Assembly: GCF_000517065.1 (NCBI RefSeq) | Contig: NZ_KI912105.1 | Coordinates: 4,031,641-4,095,640 of the forward strand | Length of the DNA stretch: 64,000 bases | Origin: Alkaliflexus imshenetskii DSM 15055 | Lineage (GTDB): Bacteria; Bacteroidota; Bacteroidia; Bacteroidales; Marinilabiliaceae | Direction: 5' to 3' | Part shown: in pieces, positions 17,203 through 27,359 of the stretch | Layout: each line of letters starts with the position of its first letter | Numbering within the stretch: the first letter of the stretch is position 1 | Position numbers and translations under genes: made by a program | The notes under the pieces: model-generated | What the model was told of the DNA's origin: nothing | The model's database searches: none | The model's input: the letters and a program-made list of their open reading frames with translations, nothing else

Positions 17203-18714
17203 TTACAAAGGATTTTGCACCAATTTAAACTCGCCTTCGGTACGATCTATTTCGGACTGAGGAATTGGCAAATACTTTTTATTGGCAGTCCATGTTCTCA
17301 CAGATGAATATTCGGGTAAATTTTCAGTAAGCAGATCTGCATCACCCCAGCGAACCAAATCCCAGAAACGCATACCTTCACCCAAAAACTCGCGACGGCG
17401 CTCTAGTTTTATGTTTGCAGCATTCGCGGTAATTGAGCCAACACCTGCTCTTGAACGTATGGCATCCAATGCTGCTTGAGCACTCATACCACTTCCAGCA
17501 GGTACGCCGTGGATGGCAATTAGTTCAGCTATATTTAAATAAGCTTCGGCCAAACGGAATATGCGCAGATTGTTTTCATAGTTCAAATCAACATCACCGG
17601 GAGGCTCATTGTAGCCAATGCGTGCTGCATATTTTGCCATAAACAGTCCGGTATTTTGAAATCGGGCAACATAATCGCCATCTTCAAACTTATTGATGGA
17701 TGCATCACGACGTACATCACCCTCTTCATAAATCTCATAAGCCGAAGTACGCACTGGTCCAAAACCCCAGCCACCTTTAAACACCTCATTGGGATCATTC
17801 AAATCGTTAGGCGAAATAAATGCAGGAAGGTTTGTTCCGAAACCAGCCCATCCGTTACCCCATGTTTTTCCGCCATACTCACCTGGCAAATGGTTTACTT
17901 CAAAAATTGACTCGTTGTTAAACTCACCTTCACGTGGCCAGATACTTGCAAAGTCAACCAAAGCATAACGTCCACTTGAAACAATTGAATTCATATCCTC
18001 CAACACTTCGGCATAACGGCTCTGATCTTTCTGATACATTACCACACGTGCTTTAAGCATCTTAGCAGCGGCCTGAGTTGCACGTCCGTCATTCCCAACA
18101 GTTGTGCGCATTGGCAGTGCATTGCTTTCAATAGCAGCATCAATGTCGGCCATAATGAAACCGTAGATTTGGTCTGCCGTGTATTGCGGTGCCATATATG
18201 GCGCTGGAATATCGTTGGTGAAATAAGGTATATTCCCCCAGAACTTCCATAACCAATGCGTGTAGTATGCTCTTAAAAACAGCGCTTCGGCTCTTAGTTC
18301 AGCAACTCGCGCTTCGGTAACACCTATTGCATTTTCACATGCTAGAAGCGCATTGTTGCAACGACTAATACCGCTATAGTAGATCTGCCAAAGACCGATA
18401 GGCAATTCTGTTGGTGTGGCATCAAGCAATGAAAGACGATATAACATTGCCTGGTCACCGGCATCACCACCTCCTTTAAATACATCATCAGAGCGGAGAT
18501 CCGACATAAAAACCACACTGTTGTAGTTTTGAGCAGCATAGCTGTCAAAAAGAAGTATTTGATAGGCTGATGCCAGGTTAGCCATGATAGCGCCTTCGGT
18601 GGCATCACCACCTGCCTCTTGAGACTCAGTTGGGCTTATGGTAAGGAAATCTTCGCCACACGCAGTAAAGCCAAGAAGCAAAACGAATGACAATATTCTA
18701 ATATATTTTTTCAT
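17203..18714 (-). CDS. SusD/RagB-family glycan-binding lipoprotein (laminarin-type locus)
   Basis: The 503-residue protein has a lipoprotein signal (MKKYIRILSFVLLLGFTAC, Cys19) and FLTISPTESQ, then the TPR-like SusD scaffold with LRAEALFLRAYYTHWLWKFW and a C-terminal SusD domain with RRREFLGEGMRFWDLVRWG. Length is normal. It is the lid of the SusC transporter encoded 19 bp upstream; the surrounding GH16 and PKD protein point to beta-1,3-glucan as ligand (inference). Confidence 0.96.
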   Translation of the reverse strand: MKKYIRILSFVLLLGFTACGEDFLTISPTESQEAGGDATEGAIMANLASAYQILLFDSYAAQNYNSVVFMSDLRSDDVFKGGGDAGDQAMLYRLSLLDATPTELPIGLWQIYYSGISRCNNALLACENAIGVTEARVAELRAEALFLRAYYTHWLWKFWGNIPYFTNDIPAPYMAPQYTADQIYGFIMADIDAAIESNALPMRTTVGNDGRATQAAAKMLKARVVMYQKDQSRYAEVLEDMNSIVSSGRYALVDFASIWPREGEFNNESIFEVNHLPGEYGGKTWGNGWAGFGTNLPAFISPNDLNDPNEVFKGGWGFGPVRTSAYEIYEEGDVRRDASINKFEDGDYVARFQNTGLFMAKYAARIGYNEPPGDVDLNYENNLRIFRLAEAYLNIAELIAIHGVPAGSGMSAQAALDAIRSRAGVGSITANAANIKLERRREFLGEGMRFWDLVRWGDADLLTENLPEYSSVRTWTANKKYLPIPQSEIDRTEGEFKLVQNPL

Positions 18715-18733
18715 AATGTTGTCCTTTTAAGAA

Positions 18734-21700
18734 TTAAAAAGTAATGTTGGCACCCAGAGAAATGGTTCTGGCTTGCGGATAAATACCGCGGTCGATACCA
18801 ATTGTGGTATAACCTCCTGAGGCAATTTCAGGATCAAAACCGTCATAGCTGGTAAATGTCAGCAAGTTTTCGGCTGCCACATACACTCTGAACTTTTGAA
18901 TAGACACTGAACGGCTAATGGCGTTTGGCAGCGTGTATCCCAACTGGATATTTTTCAGGCGCAGGTATGAACCATCTTTAATATATAGGTCTGAAGACGC
19001 CCAGTTACCATTGGGGTTTGCGTTAGTCATTCGAGGTAAGCGATTGCTTGTTCCTTCGCCAGTCCAACGATCAAGTATCCATGCCGGACGATTCATGGCA
19101 GGAATATCACCACGCATCGAATAATCAAAAATATCATTGCCAATAGCTCCCTGGAAGAACATACTTAAGTCGAAATTCTTCCATTCAGCACCCAGATTTA
19201 TACCATAAGTCCAATCGGGCATACCTTTACCAATTTTGGTACGGTCATCATCGTCAATTTTTCCATCGTTGTTGTAATCCACAAAACGAACGTCGCCGGG
19301 ACGGGCATTTTTGCTATAAGTCGCATTGTAGGCATCGGCTTCGGCCTGATTCTGAAGAATTCCATCTGTTTTAAAGCCATAGAAGAATGGGAAAACTTCA
19401 CCATTTTTACCCTTAACATAGGGGCCAAGACCTGTAGCTCCGGCATTTTCATAGATTGCTTCACCTGATTCATTACCAAGCTTAATCAATTTATTGGTAA
19501 GGTATGACGCATTACCATTGATGAAATAGGTGAATTCACCTGCACGACCTCTGTAACCCAATTCAAATTCCAAACCAGAGTTTTCCATATCTCCTGCGTT
19601 TGCAATTGGAGCACCTTTTCCAACGTACATCGGAATGGGTTGATCCATCAACATACCTGTTGTGGTTTTCTTGAAATAATCGAAGCCAAATGTCAGTGCA
19701 CTTCTGAACAAACGAGCTTCAAAACCAAAGTTGATCTGCTCAGTTTCTTCCCATTTTACATCCGGATTGGATAGTTGTGAAGGACTGGCACCATATTGCA
19801 TGGCCATGTAATCTCCAGAACCATAGTAGTAGTTTTGGCCACCACTCATCAAGCTGGTGTAGCGGAATTGACCAATGCGCTCGTTACCGTTGATACCCCA
19901 ACTTGCACGTACTCTTAAATTATCAATAAACTCTGGGCGTGCATCCATGAATGATTCATTGGTAATATTCCAACCCAATGAGAAAGATGGGAATACGGCC
20001 CATTTGTTATTGGCACCAAAGTTAGAGGAACCATCACGACGCACAGTAGCCTGGAAGATATACTTCTCATCATAGTTATAATCCAAACGACCAAAGTAAG
20101 ATGCAAGTGTTAAGGAAGAGAAACCTCCTGTACCGCCCGCAGTGCGCTCTAATGATCTGTCTGCAATAGCTGAATTGATGTTGGCTTTACGTGGGTCGTT
20201 TTCAAGCAGATCATAATCATCGCCATAAAGATTGCGATAAGTATATTCCATGGCCGACTGACCTGCAAGCAACGTGAAGTTATGCTTTTCACTAAATGAT
20301 TTTTGATAAGTAAGGGTGTTTTCTGCCTGCCATCTAAATCCGCGGTGCATATTTGAATACACATGGCTTTGGGTGAAGTTTTTTCCCTGAGTAGCAAGAA
20401 AATGCTCAAAAGTATAGCCATCGGTACCCCAAAAAGCTAGATCCACACCGTAACTGCTACGGAACTTTAAGCCATCAACCACATCCAGTTCACCCCAAAA
20501 AGTAGAAACAAATTTATCTTCATTGCCTTGTCCGTGTTGGGGAGCATTCAACATTGCCACTGGGTTTGCAATTTCCTGAAAACCAGAAGGTGGTAATGAG
20601 AAAACTCTTCCATTTCTATCGGTTACGGCTGTTGGACGCGCTGCAAGCACAGCTGCAGGGTCTTCGGCATAAACAGGAATCAATGGATTAAACACAACCG
20701 CACTACCAAGAATAGAACCATACTCAGAGTTGGCATCAATTGATGAAGAGAGTACTCTTGAATAACCAGCATTTACACCAACTCTAACCTTATTAAGAAA
20801 GCTCCGATCATTGGCTTCGAAAATGGTGTAGTTGTTATTGCTACGAAGACTCCAACGCTCGTAGTTTGATTTTCCATAGTTTCCGCCTACAATACCTTCC
20901 TGATTGAAATAACCAAAAGAAAGGAAGTAGCTACCTTGGTCTGTTCCACCTTGAATGCTTACCTGATGATTTTGTATGGGCGCATCATAATTGAAGGTCT
21001 CATCCTGCCAGTCGGTTCCTTTACCGGCTGCTGCAATTTGATCATTTGTGTAACGAGGTGCATTACCATCGTTTCTCAAACCTTCGTTCATAATAATCAT
21101 GTACTCAGTAGCATCAAGAACTGACTTCTTTTTCCATGGATTTTGCCATCCGTAAGAAAAATCGTAGTTTACTGTAGCTTTACCGCTAGCACCCGATTTG
21201 GTGGTCACAAGAATAACGCCGTTGGCAGCACGCGCTCCGTAAACTGCGGCAGAGGCGGCATCTTTCAAAATCTCAACAGATTGAATATCGGTAGGGTTCA
21301 GATACCGGATACCACCGTCTACTGCCATACCATCAACAATATAAAGAGGCTCACTGTTGTTAACCGTACCAATACCTCTAATCCTAACCTTTGAATCAGA
21401 ACCAGGCTGACCAGAACTCTGAGTAATTTGAACTCCGGAAACTTTTCCTTTTAACACATCCTCAATACGTGATGGTTTAGAGTTACTCAAATCTTCAGCA
21501 CTTACCCGGCTTATAGCAGCAGTTACAACGCTCCTTTTTTGTACGCCGTAACCTACCACAATCACCTCGTCCAAATCAGTAAAGGCATCTGTCAATTCTA
21601 CATTGATAACTGTAGATGTTACCAAAACTTCGCGGGTAGTCATACCAATAAACGAATATAATAAGGTACTTCCCTGTTCGGTTACCAAACTATAATTACC

Positions 21701-21868
21701 ATTAATGTCGGTAATTGTACCTCTGGCAGTTCCTTTCTGCATCACACTGACTCCCGGTATTGGGAGACCATCTGCTTTACCTGTCACACGCCCTGTAACG
21801 GTGACTTCCTGAGCGACCAGCATGGTGGTCAGCATCATCAGAAATAATAGTCCTAGCGTTTTTTTCAT
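18734..21868 (-). CDS. SusC/RagA-family TonB-dependent outer-membrane transporter (laminarin-type locus)
   Basis: The 1044 residues comprise a signal peptide (MKKTLGLLFLMMLTTMLVA), a carboxypeptidase-D-like repeat (VTGRVTGKADGLPIPGVSV), a plug domain with IVVGYGVQKRSVVTAAISR, EPLYIVDG and VEILKDAASAAVYGARAANG, and the barrel ending in LGANITF. It imports oligosaccharides produced by the locus GH16. It is the first gene of the susC-susD-susE-like-GH16 series, with a -7 element at 21975-21982, and lies 485 bp downstream of its likely regulator gene. Confidence 0.97.
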   Translation of the reverse strand: MKKTLGLLFLMMLTTMLVAQEVTVTGRVTGKADGLPIPGVSVMQKGTARGTITDINGNYSLVTEQGSTLLYSFIGMTTREVLVTSTVINVELTDAFTDLDEVIVVGYGVQKRSVVTAAISRVSAEDLSNSKPSRIEDVLKGKVSGVQITQSSGQPGSDSKVRIRGIGTVNNSEPLYIVDGMAVDGGIRYLNPTDIQSVEILKDAASAAVYGARAANGVILVTTKSGASGKATVNYDFSYGWQNPWKKKSVLDATEYMIIMNEGLRNDGNAPRYTNDQIAAAGKGTDWQDETFNYDAPIQNHQVSIQGGTDQGSYFLSFGYFNQEGIVGGNYGKSNYERWSLRSNNNYTIFEANDRSFLNKVRVGVNAGYSRVLSSSIDANSEYGSILGSAVVFNPLIPVYAEDPAAVLAARPTAVTDRNGRVFSLPPSGFQEIANPVAMLNAPQHGQGNEDKFVSTFWGELDVVDGLKFRSSYGVDLAFWGTDGYTFEHFLATQGKNFTQSHVYSNMHRGFRWQAENTLTYQKSFSEKHNFTLLAGQSAMEYTYRNLYGDDYDLLENDPRKANINSAIADRSLERTAGGTGGFSSLTLASYFGRLDYNYDEKYIFQATVRRDGSSNFGANNKWAVFPSFSLGWNITNESFMDARPEFIDNLRVRASWGINGNERIGQFRYTSLMSGGQNYYYGSGDYMAMQYGASPSQLSNPDVKWEETEQINFGFEARLFRSALTFGFDYFKKTTTGMLMDQPIPMYVGKGAPIANAGDMENSGLEFELGYRGRAGEFTYFINGNASYLTNKLIKLGNESGEAIYENAGATGLGPYVKGKNGEVFPFFYGFKTDGILQNQAEADAYNATYSKNARPGDVRFVDYNNDGKIDDDDRTKIGKGMPDWTYGINLGAEWKNFDLSMFFQGAIGNDIFDYSMRGDIPAMNRPAWILDRWTGEGTSNRLPRMTNANPNGNWASSDLYIKDGSYLRLKNIQLGYTLPNAISRSVSIQKFRVYVAAENLLTFTSYDGFDPEIASGGYTTIGIDRGIYPQARTISLGANITF

Positions 21869-21974
21869 AAATTAGAGATTTGATTTTAGTTGTTTGTGAA
21901 TGTTCATGTTTATTACCATTCGACATGTAATGCTTTTCGAAATCATAATTGTTTAAAAAACTTAAATCACGAAG

Positions 21975-21982
21975 CAAATCTA
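21975..21982 (-). promoter_or_regulatory. -7 element of the laminarin-type locus
   Basis: The minus strand reads TAGATTTG, an exact TAnnTTTG, about 105 bp before the susC start. No TTG sits 19-22 nt upstream, which fits a promoter needing an activator such as the LuxR-type regulator encoded next door. Confidence 0.5.
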
Positions 21983-22049
21983 CAATCAACTGTTAATAAG
22001 AACTAATTAATAAGTTCACAAAAACATCACAACATCCCTCTAAACACAT

Positions 22050-22073
22050 CACAAAAAACTCACCACAAAAAAC
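22050..22073. repeat. Short direct repeat upstream of susC (possible activator site)
   Basis: CACAAAAAAC occurs at 22050-22059 and 22064-22073, 14 bp start to start. The repeats lie roughly 85-105 bp upstream of the inferred transcription start, a place suited to an activator binding as a dimer. A-rich composition makes chance occurrence possible. Confidence 0.3.
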
Positions 22074-22274
22074 GCATACTCTTAAATTACAACAACTTAA
22101 TGATACACGTTTTTTATAACGGCAACTCATCTTGCACCTCTCACGAACCATTTTATCCCCATACCAATATTCATTATTTTTTAACACTCATCCTTTCTAA
22201 AACATTCTGCCATTTTTCATTTTGTGCATTATACCCTAACAACAAGATGACAACAGAGATGCAGATATCTTAAA

Positions 22275-22309
22275 GAAAAAAAGCCCACTGCAAATACTTG
22301 CAATGAGCT
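22275..22309 (-). terminator. Terminator of the regulator gene
   Basis: On the minus strand a 12-bp stem (with two G-U pairs) and a GTAT loop is followed by T7. It lies 45 bp after the stop of the propeller regulator gene and insulates it from susC. Confidence 0.8.
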
Positions 22310-22353
22310 CTTCCATTCTTAATACAGCTATTAAGGTCTGTATACTTCTTTGT

Positions 22354-25266
22354 TTATATACTCATAATAAAATCTGAAAGATTATCTCCCCCATCCAAAC
22401 CAAGCTTTTTACGCAGTTTATAACGATTGTTTTCAACCGCGCGAACACTTATATTCATAAGTGATGAAATCTCTTTAGATGGCATATCCATTCTCAAATA
22501 GGCGCATAATTTCTGTTCTTTGGATGTCAGATCCGGAAACATCTCCCTGAGTCGTTTCAGAAAGTCTTCGTGCACCTGCTCCAAATGAAGTTCAAACACC
22601 TCCCAATGTGATTCATTATCGATATCACGATCAATTTTCCTCACAATGTCATTTATCTTCTTCTCTACACCCGAATAGTCACGATATCGTAAAATCTTGA
22701 GAAGTTCCTCTTTAATTTTAACCAAAAACTCATTCTTTTGAATGATGTTCATGGTTGAGTTGGCCAACTCTTTCTCCTTAAAGAGCATTTCATTGCGCAA
22801 TTTCTCGTTTCTGAGTCGAATCATCTCCTTTTCATTTTCGAGGGCTTCATTCCTGAGTTTCTCCTCAGTAATCCGGAATTTTTCTTCTTGTTTTTGCAGT
22901 TCAAGCGTCTTGCTTCGCTCAAGCAGCCACATCAACAGATACCAGGAGCCGATGAGTAGGATAAAAACAAACACACCATAAATAATATGCGCAGCAGCGG
23001 TTCGATACCAGGGTGGTAATACAGTGAACTTAAATCCAACGGGCTCTGTTTCTACGCCAAAAATATTACTGGCTTTAACCCAGAACACATAGTCGCCCTC
23101 CCGAATATTTGTAAACTGTCTTTGATTTGAAAGAGAAAAATCACTCCAATCTTCATCCAGTCCCTCCAGATAGGTTGCATACCTAACCAAATCAGTTTCA
23201 AAATGAGTAGCGGAATAATGTACTTCAAAAGCGTTGTTTTTAAACGGCCATTGCGGAACAAAAGATTGTTCGGGTTCCATGGTGGAAAGGAAGTAAGCCA
23301 TTTGCTCTCCCTGGTGCTTGAATCCGCGTATGTGTGCACGGAAAGGCTTTAAAAAGTTTTTTGTCTCATTTACTGAGTAATGGGCAAACCCATCCTCCAC
23401 CCCAATTAACACATTCTTCTCGTCAATCTCTTTTAAGAACTCAAATCCATTCACCAGTCTGCCCTGAATCGGCAGAAATGGTATTGTAACACGTGAGTAG
23501 CTGCCATCTTCTAACCGGCGCATTACGCCAACACTTGTTTGGGTAAAGTACCAGATATTCATATAGCGATCGCTTTGCATCTTAACAGGATATCCATCCT
23601 GAAAAAAATAGCTGTTTAACCCATGACGGTAGAAACTTTCAGAAGCATTGTCGTAACCAAAAATTCCCTCTGTAGAACTAAATACAACTTCCTGGTTCAC
23701 TAAGGTTACAGTTAATTCGGCACCCTCTTTTAACCCTCTGGCTTCTTTGAAGCGATCTACTTTAGTGATTTCACCATAATTCTTGTCAAAGAAGATACGA
23801 AATACGCCCAGCGCACCATGCGTAACCCAAAGTGAGCCATTCGTATCCCACTCCATAAATCTGGCCGACTCTTTAAATCCTTCCAGCATCTTTCTATATA
23901 CCCATCGGTTATTTACTTTCTCGAGCAGAAGTATGCCATTATATGAACCTACAAGTAATATATCATCTCGTCCCGGAGGATAACGAAATATCCAGGCTCC
24001 AACTATATTTGTTGGCGTTATCTGGCGAACGTCATCGCCATTGATTTGAAACACGCCGGAATTATGACCACAAAGGAGAATTCCATCCTTATCGGTAAAT
24101 AATGACCAAACCTGTCCGCTGGTGCCAGTTATCCGTCTGAAGTTATTCTTATCCTTTATAGGCTTCTTAAACAACTCATAATCTATGCTATACAACGCCT
24201 GATTTGTACCCAGATAAATTCTATTGTTATGTAATTCAAATGTATAACCTGTTCCTATGTCGTAATAGCCTTGTATAAAACTGACGGTTGAATTATAGGC
24301 AATTCGCGCAATTCCATTATCCAGGCCAGCCCAGATATTTCCTTCTTTATCATACGAAATTCCAAGAACGGTATTGTTTTGCAATCCCCTCTCTTTATTC
24401 ACCATCATATTAATTTGACCATTTTTATCGGTCACAACTACACCCGATTGAATGGTTCCAAAAGCCAATTCATTCTCACCATACTCTATTCCACAAAAAA
24501 CATTTGCTGTACGTAGGAATTCGGCAGCCGGAACATTCCATTTGGTAAAAGTTCGGTAATCCCAAACATAGAGGCCGTGCGTAATGGTTGCGATGAGCAC
24601 CTCCCTGCTGTTTAGCGGAAGAATGGCTCCAATGCTCTTACCAGCGAAATAGTCGCCACCAGGCACCTCAAAAAGGTTGTTTTGGCGAAGCTCCAATAAA
24701 CCGGCAACTTCATCATACATTAAAAGCAACCCATTTGCAACAAAAGCACTGGAAATGCGGCTTCGTGCCTTAACCAAGGTTTTTTCGCGATTTGGATGAT
24801 AAAGAACCAACCCCCTGTCGGCCTGAAAAACCATAATATCTCCATAAGGAATGACATTCCAGATATCCCCCAAACCAGAAAGCTCCTCCGTATCAGCCAG
24901 TGATTTGTATTCAAGGTCATTCTCACCATTATACTCAAAATATCCAAAATCATTATATGCACCTACATACACCTTATCTTTATAGGCTAATACTGCACGG
25001 ACAATATTGTTATTGATTCGGGGGAGCAAACGCCATCTAGTGCCGTCAAATTCAAGAATTCCATCGTTGTTTGCAGAATAAATAAGGCCATTATCTGCCT
25101 GTGAAATGCTCCAATTCTGGGTGCCTGCATGATAATTTCTACGATTAAAGTACTGTATCTCGGGAATACCAAAAATTGGCACATCGGCCAACATCTGCAC
25201 ACTGGATGAAACCAATGCCAATAGTACAATCCAAAAACTGATGATGAGTCTTCTGTATTTATTCAT
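22354..25266 (-). CDS. Propeller / Y_Y_Y / LuxR-type regulator, membrane-anchored
   Basis: The 970 residues carry an N-terminal signal/anchor, a large periplasmic beta-propeller (repeats such as GLIYSANNDGILEFDGTRW, about 30-640), a Y_Y_Y domain (about 690-760, with YATYLEGLDEDW and YVFWVKASN), one membrane segment (about 765-790), a cytoplasmic coiled coil (790-860) and a C-terminal LuxR-type helix-turn-helix with LTSKEQKLCAYLRM and PSKEISSLMNISVRAVENNR. It lacks kinase and receiver domains, so it differs from hybrid two-component regulators and resembles SusR-like sensors. It probably senses a glycan and directly activates the downstream susC operon. Confidence 0.92.
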   Translation of the reverse strand: MNKYRRLIISFWIVLLALVSSSVQMLADVPIFGIPEIQYFNRRNYHAGTQNWSISQADNGLIYSANNDGILEFDGTRWRLLPRINNNIVRAVLAYKDKVYVGAYNDFGYFEYNGENDLEYKSLADTEELSGLGDIWNVIPYGDIMVFQADRGLVLYHPNREKTLVKARSRISSAFVANGLLLMYDEVAGLLELRQNNLFEVPGGDYFAGKSIGAILPLNSREVLIATITHGLYVWDYRTFTKWNVPAAEFLRTANVFCGIEYGENELAFGTIQSGVVVTDKNGQINMMVNKERGLQNNTVLGISYDKEGNIWAGLDNGIARIAYNSTVSFIQGYYDIGTGYTFELHNNRIYLGTNQALYSIDYELFKKPIKDKNNFRRITGTSGQVWSLFTDKDGILLCGHNSGVFQINGDDVRQITPTNIVGAWIFRYPPGRDDILLVGSYNGILLLEKVNNRWVYRKMLEGFKESARFMEWDTNGSLWVTHGALGVFRIFFDKNYGEITKVDRFKEARGLKEGAELTVTLVNQEVVFSSTEGIFGYDNASESFYRHGLNSYFFQDGYPVKMQSDRYMNIWYFTQTSVGVMRRLEDGSYSRVTIPFLPIQGRLVNGFEFLKEIDEKNVLIGVEDGFAHYSVNETKNFLKPFRAHIRGFKHQGEQMAYFLSTMEPEQSFVPQWPFKNNAFEVHYSATHFETDLVRYATYLEGLDEDWSDFSLSNQRQFTNIREGDYVFWVKASNIFGVETEPVGFKFTVLPPWYRTAAAHIIYGVFVFILLIGSWYLLMWLLERSKTLELQKQEEKFRITEEKLRNEALENEKEMIRLRNEKLRNEMLFKEKELANSTMNIIQKNEFLVKIKEELLKILRYRDYSGVEKKINDIVRKIDRDIDNESHWEVFELHLEQVHEDFLKRLREMFPDLTSKEQKLCAYLRMDMPSKEISSLMNISVRAVENNRYKLRKKLGLDGGDNLSDFIMSI

Positions 25267-25332
25267 ACAATTTTAAATTCCGTAACAATTTAAACGCTAT
25301 AACAAGAAATATCGGAACTAACACTTCTTGTT

Positions 25333-27300
25333 TTACAATATGGTAATTTCGGTTCTTCGGTTTTTAGCACGTCCTGCCTCAGTAGCATTATCTGCAACCG
25401 GTTGATTCATGCCAAAGCCTTGAAATTGCAGTCTATCCTTGCTTATACCGCTCAACACAAGATAATTTAAAACAGACTCTGCCCTGTTCTCCGAGAGCCT
25501 TTGATTATAAGCAGCCTGCCCAACATTATCTGTATGTCCGCCAATCAATATGCGTACACCTTTGTTGTCCTTCAAAAATTTCACAAGTCCGTCCAGTTCA
25601 ATTTTTGACTGAGCCTGTAGTTCGAACGAATTGGTTTCGAAGAAGATATTCTCCAATGTCATTTTAACACCCTGGCGTATGGGTTGTAGTCCAATATCCA
25701 ACTGGTATGGCTTATCCAATGAGTGATCTTTGTGAAGGTCGAAGTGTCCGGAATAAAACATGTATCCTGGGTGGTCTGCTTTAAACGCATAACGTCCTCC
25801 TAAGGGCAAACAAACGAGAAACTCTCCAGAGAACTTATTGCTCTGGGTGGTAACAACTACCCTGCCCGAAGCAAGATCTTTCAGTTCAAAATCAGCAGGT
25901 AAGGTTTCGCCGGTTTCGGCATCAAACACACGTCCCTTCACATATAGAACCGGAGCCGGTTGCAATGGTGCGGGAAGGTTAAAACTGTAGATATTCTTGC
26001 TCTTATTATCTGCCTCCCGGCCATCGCTCGAGAAGTAGGCTCTGTTTCCACGAGCGTTTATCACCAGCCCGATTTCATCTCCGGGTGTATTAATTGGATA
26101 CCCTAGATTAACCGGAGTGCGCCACTCACCATTAAGGCTGCGGCGGCTAAAAAAGAGATCCATCCCACCCATACCGGGCCATCCTTCGGAGGCAAAATAG
26201 AGTGTGTTGTTATCGTGATGCAGAAATGGAGAGTTCTCATCTTTTGGCGTGTTAATATTTTGCCCAAGGTTTACCACATCGCCAAAAACAGGTGTTCCAT
26301 CGCTCTTAAAACTTTGCAGCGTAGCCTGCCAAATATCTTTTCCGCCTCTACCTCCTGGACGGTTGCTTACAAAGAGGAGAGTTCGTCCATCGGATGAAAA
26401 GGAAGGTTGACTTTCCCAGTAAGGTGTATTTACCGGAGAGCCTAAATTAACCGCCTCGCTCCAGCCGCGATCGGTTTTATAGGAGAAGTAGATATCGCAA
26501 CTCCCTCGACCATCCGGACGACCACAAGCAGTGAAGAACATCCAATTACCATCGGCCGAAAGTGTTTGCGCTCCCTCATTTCCAGATGTGTTTATCTCCC
26601 CGGGCAACGGATTACGCGGAAGCCACTGTCCATTCAAATCACGGTTCGATACGAAAAAATCCTCATGAAAATACAACGCAGATTTTGGAAGCTCTCGCTC
26701 AAGAAACAATTGCGGGTTACGAGGTACCAGAACTGTGAATACCATCGTTTGTTCATCAGCAGTTAGGCTAGGCCAATACTCATCATATATACTGTTGACG
26801 CCATCGCCTGCTGATACCAGTTGAATGTCGTATGCATTTCCAACAGCTTCAAGAGAAAAACGGGTGCGGTCGATCCAATCCTTAACCCTTGCAGCAGAGC
26901 GGTCGTCACTAAAACGCCATCGGTATCGCTCAAACCATTCAAGCGCATCACTATAATGGCCGGCATTAAATGCAGCTACACCAATATTCAGGATGGTAGC
27001 CGGAAAAAACATTGAATCAATGGCAACCGCCTTTTTTAATATCTCCATCTCCTTAAGGTATTCCTTTTGGGTATTGTAGATATCGCCAAGAACAAGGTAT
27101 GCCTCAATAAATTTGGGATCCCTGTCGATGGCTTGATAAAGCGCTTCAGCCGCTTCATTGGCACGCCCCATGCCATAATGCTTGCGGGCATCTTCATACA
27201 ATCGCACTGCCACTTTGTTTTTACTCGTTAAACGCTCCTGTGCCACGGATAGAACAGCAGAAAAGAGTAAAAACACCAATAGAATAATTCCTCTTTGCAT
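25333..27300 (-). CDS. OmpA-family protein with TPR, PD40 propeller and CRD domains (PorE-like architecture)
   Basis: The 655 residues contain a signal peptide (1-20, no lipobox), TPR repeats (about 28-150), WD40/PD40 propeller repeats (about 180-440, such as WESQPSFSSDGRTLLFVSN), a carboxypeptidase-regulatory-like domain (about 455-525) and an OmpA peptidoglycan-binding domain (about 545-655, with IGGHTDNVG and NRRTEITI). The domain order equals that of PorE, a component of the type IX secretion system, but PorE is a lipoprotein and several paralogs share the layout. It probably ties an outer-membrane complex to peptidoglycan. It lies 66 bp upstream of the regulator gene on the same strand. 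Confidence 0.88.
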   Translation of the reverse strand: MQRGIILLVFLLFSAVLSVAQERLTSKNKVAVRLYEDARKHYGMGRANEAAEALYQAIDRDPKFIEAYLVLGDIYNTQKEYLKEMEILKKAVAIDSMFFPATILNIGVAAFNAGHYSDALEWFERYRWRFSDDRSAARVKDWIDRTRFSLEAVGNAYDIQLVSAGDGVNSIYDEYWPSLTADEQTMVFTVLVPRNPQLFLERELPKSALYFHEDFFVSNRDLNGQWLPRNPLPGEINTSGNEGAQTLSADGNWMFFTACGRPDGRGSCDIYFSYKTDRGWSEAVNLGSPVNTPYWESQPSFSSDGRTLLFVSNRPGGRGGKDIWQATLQSFKSDGTPVFGDVVNLGQNINTPKDENSPFLHHDNNTLYFASEGWPGMGGMDLFFSRRSLNGEWRTPVNLGYPINTPGDEIGLVINARGNRAYFSSDGREADNKSKNIYSFNLPAPLQPAPVLYVKGRVFDAETGETLPADFELKDLASGRVVVTTQSNKFSGEFLVCLPLGGRYAFKADHPGYMFYSGHFDLHKDHSLDKPYQLDIGLQPIRQGVKMTLENIFFETNSFELQAQSKIELDGLVKFLKDNKGVRILIGGHTDNVGQAAYNQRLSENRAESVLNYLVLSGISKDRLQFQGFGMNQPVADNATEAGRAKNRRTEITIL

Positions 27301-27359
27301 GAAATAAAAATTTTAAAACCTGAAAACTGGCAAATGGCCTAAACAACGGAACTGATATT

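Noticed and set aside
22289-22302. TGCAAATACTTGCA as a third LacI-like operator
   Set aside because: It is the stem of the terminator after the propeller regulator gene and lacks the NCGN centre.
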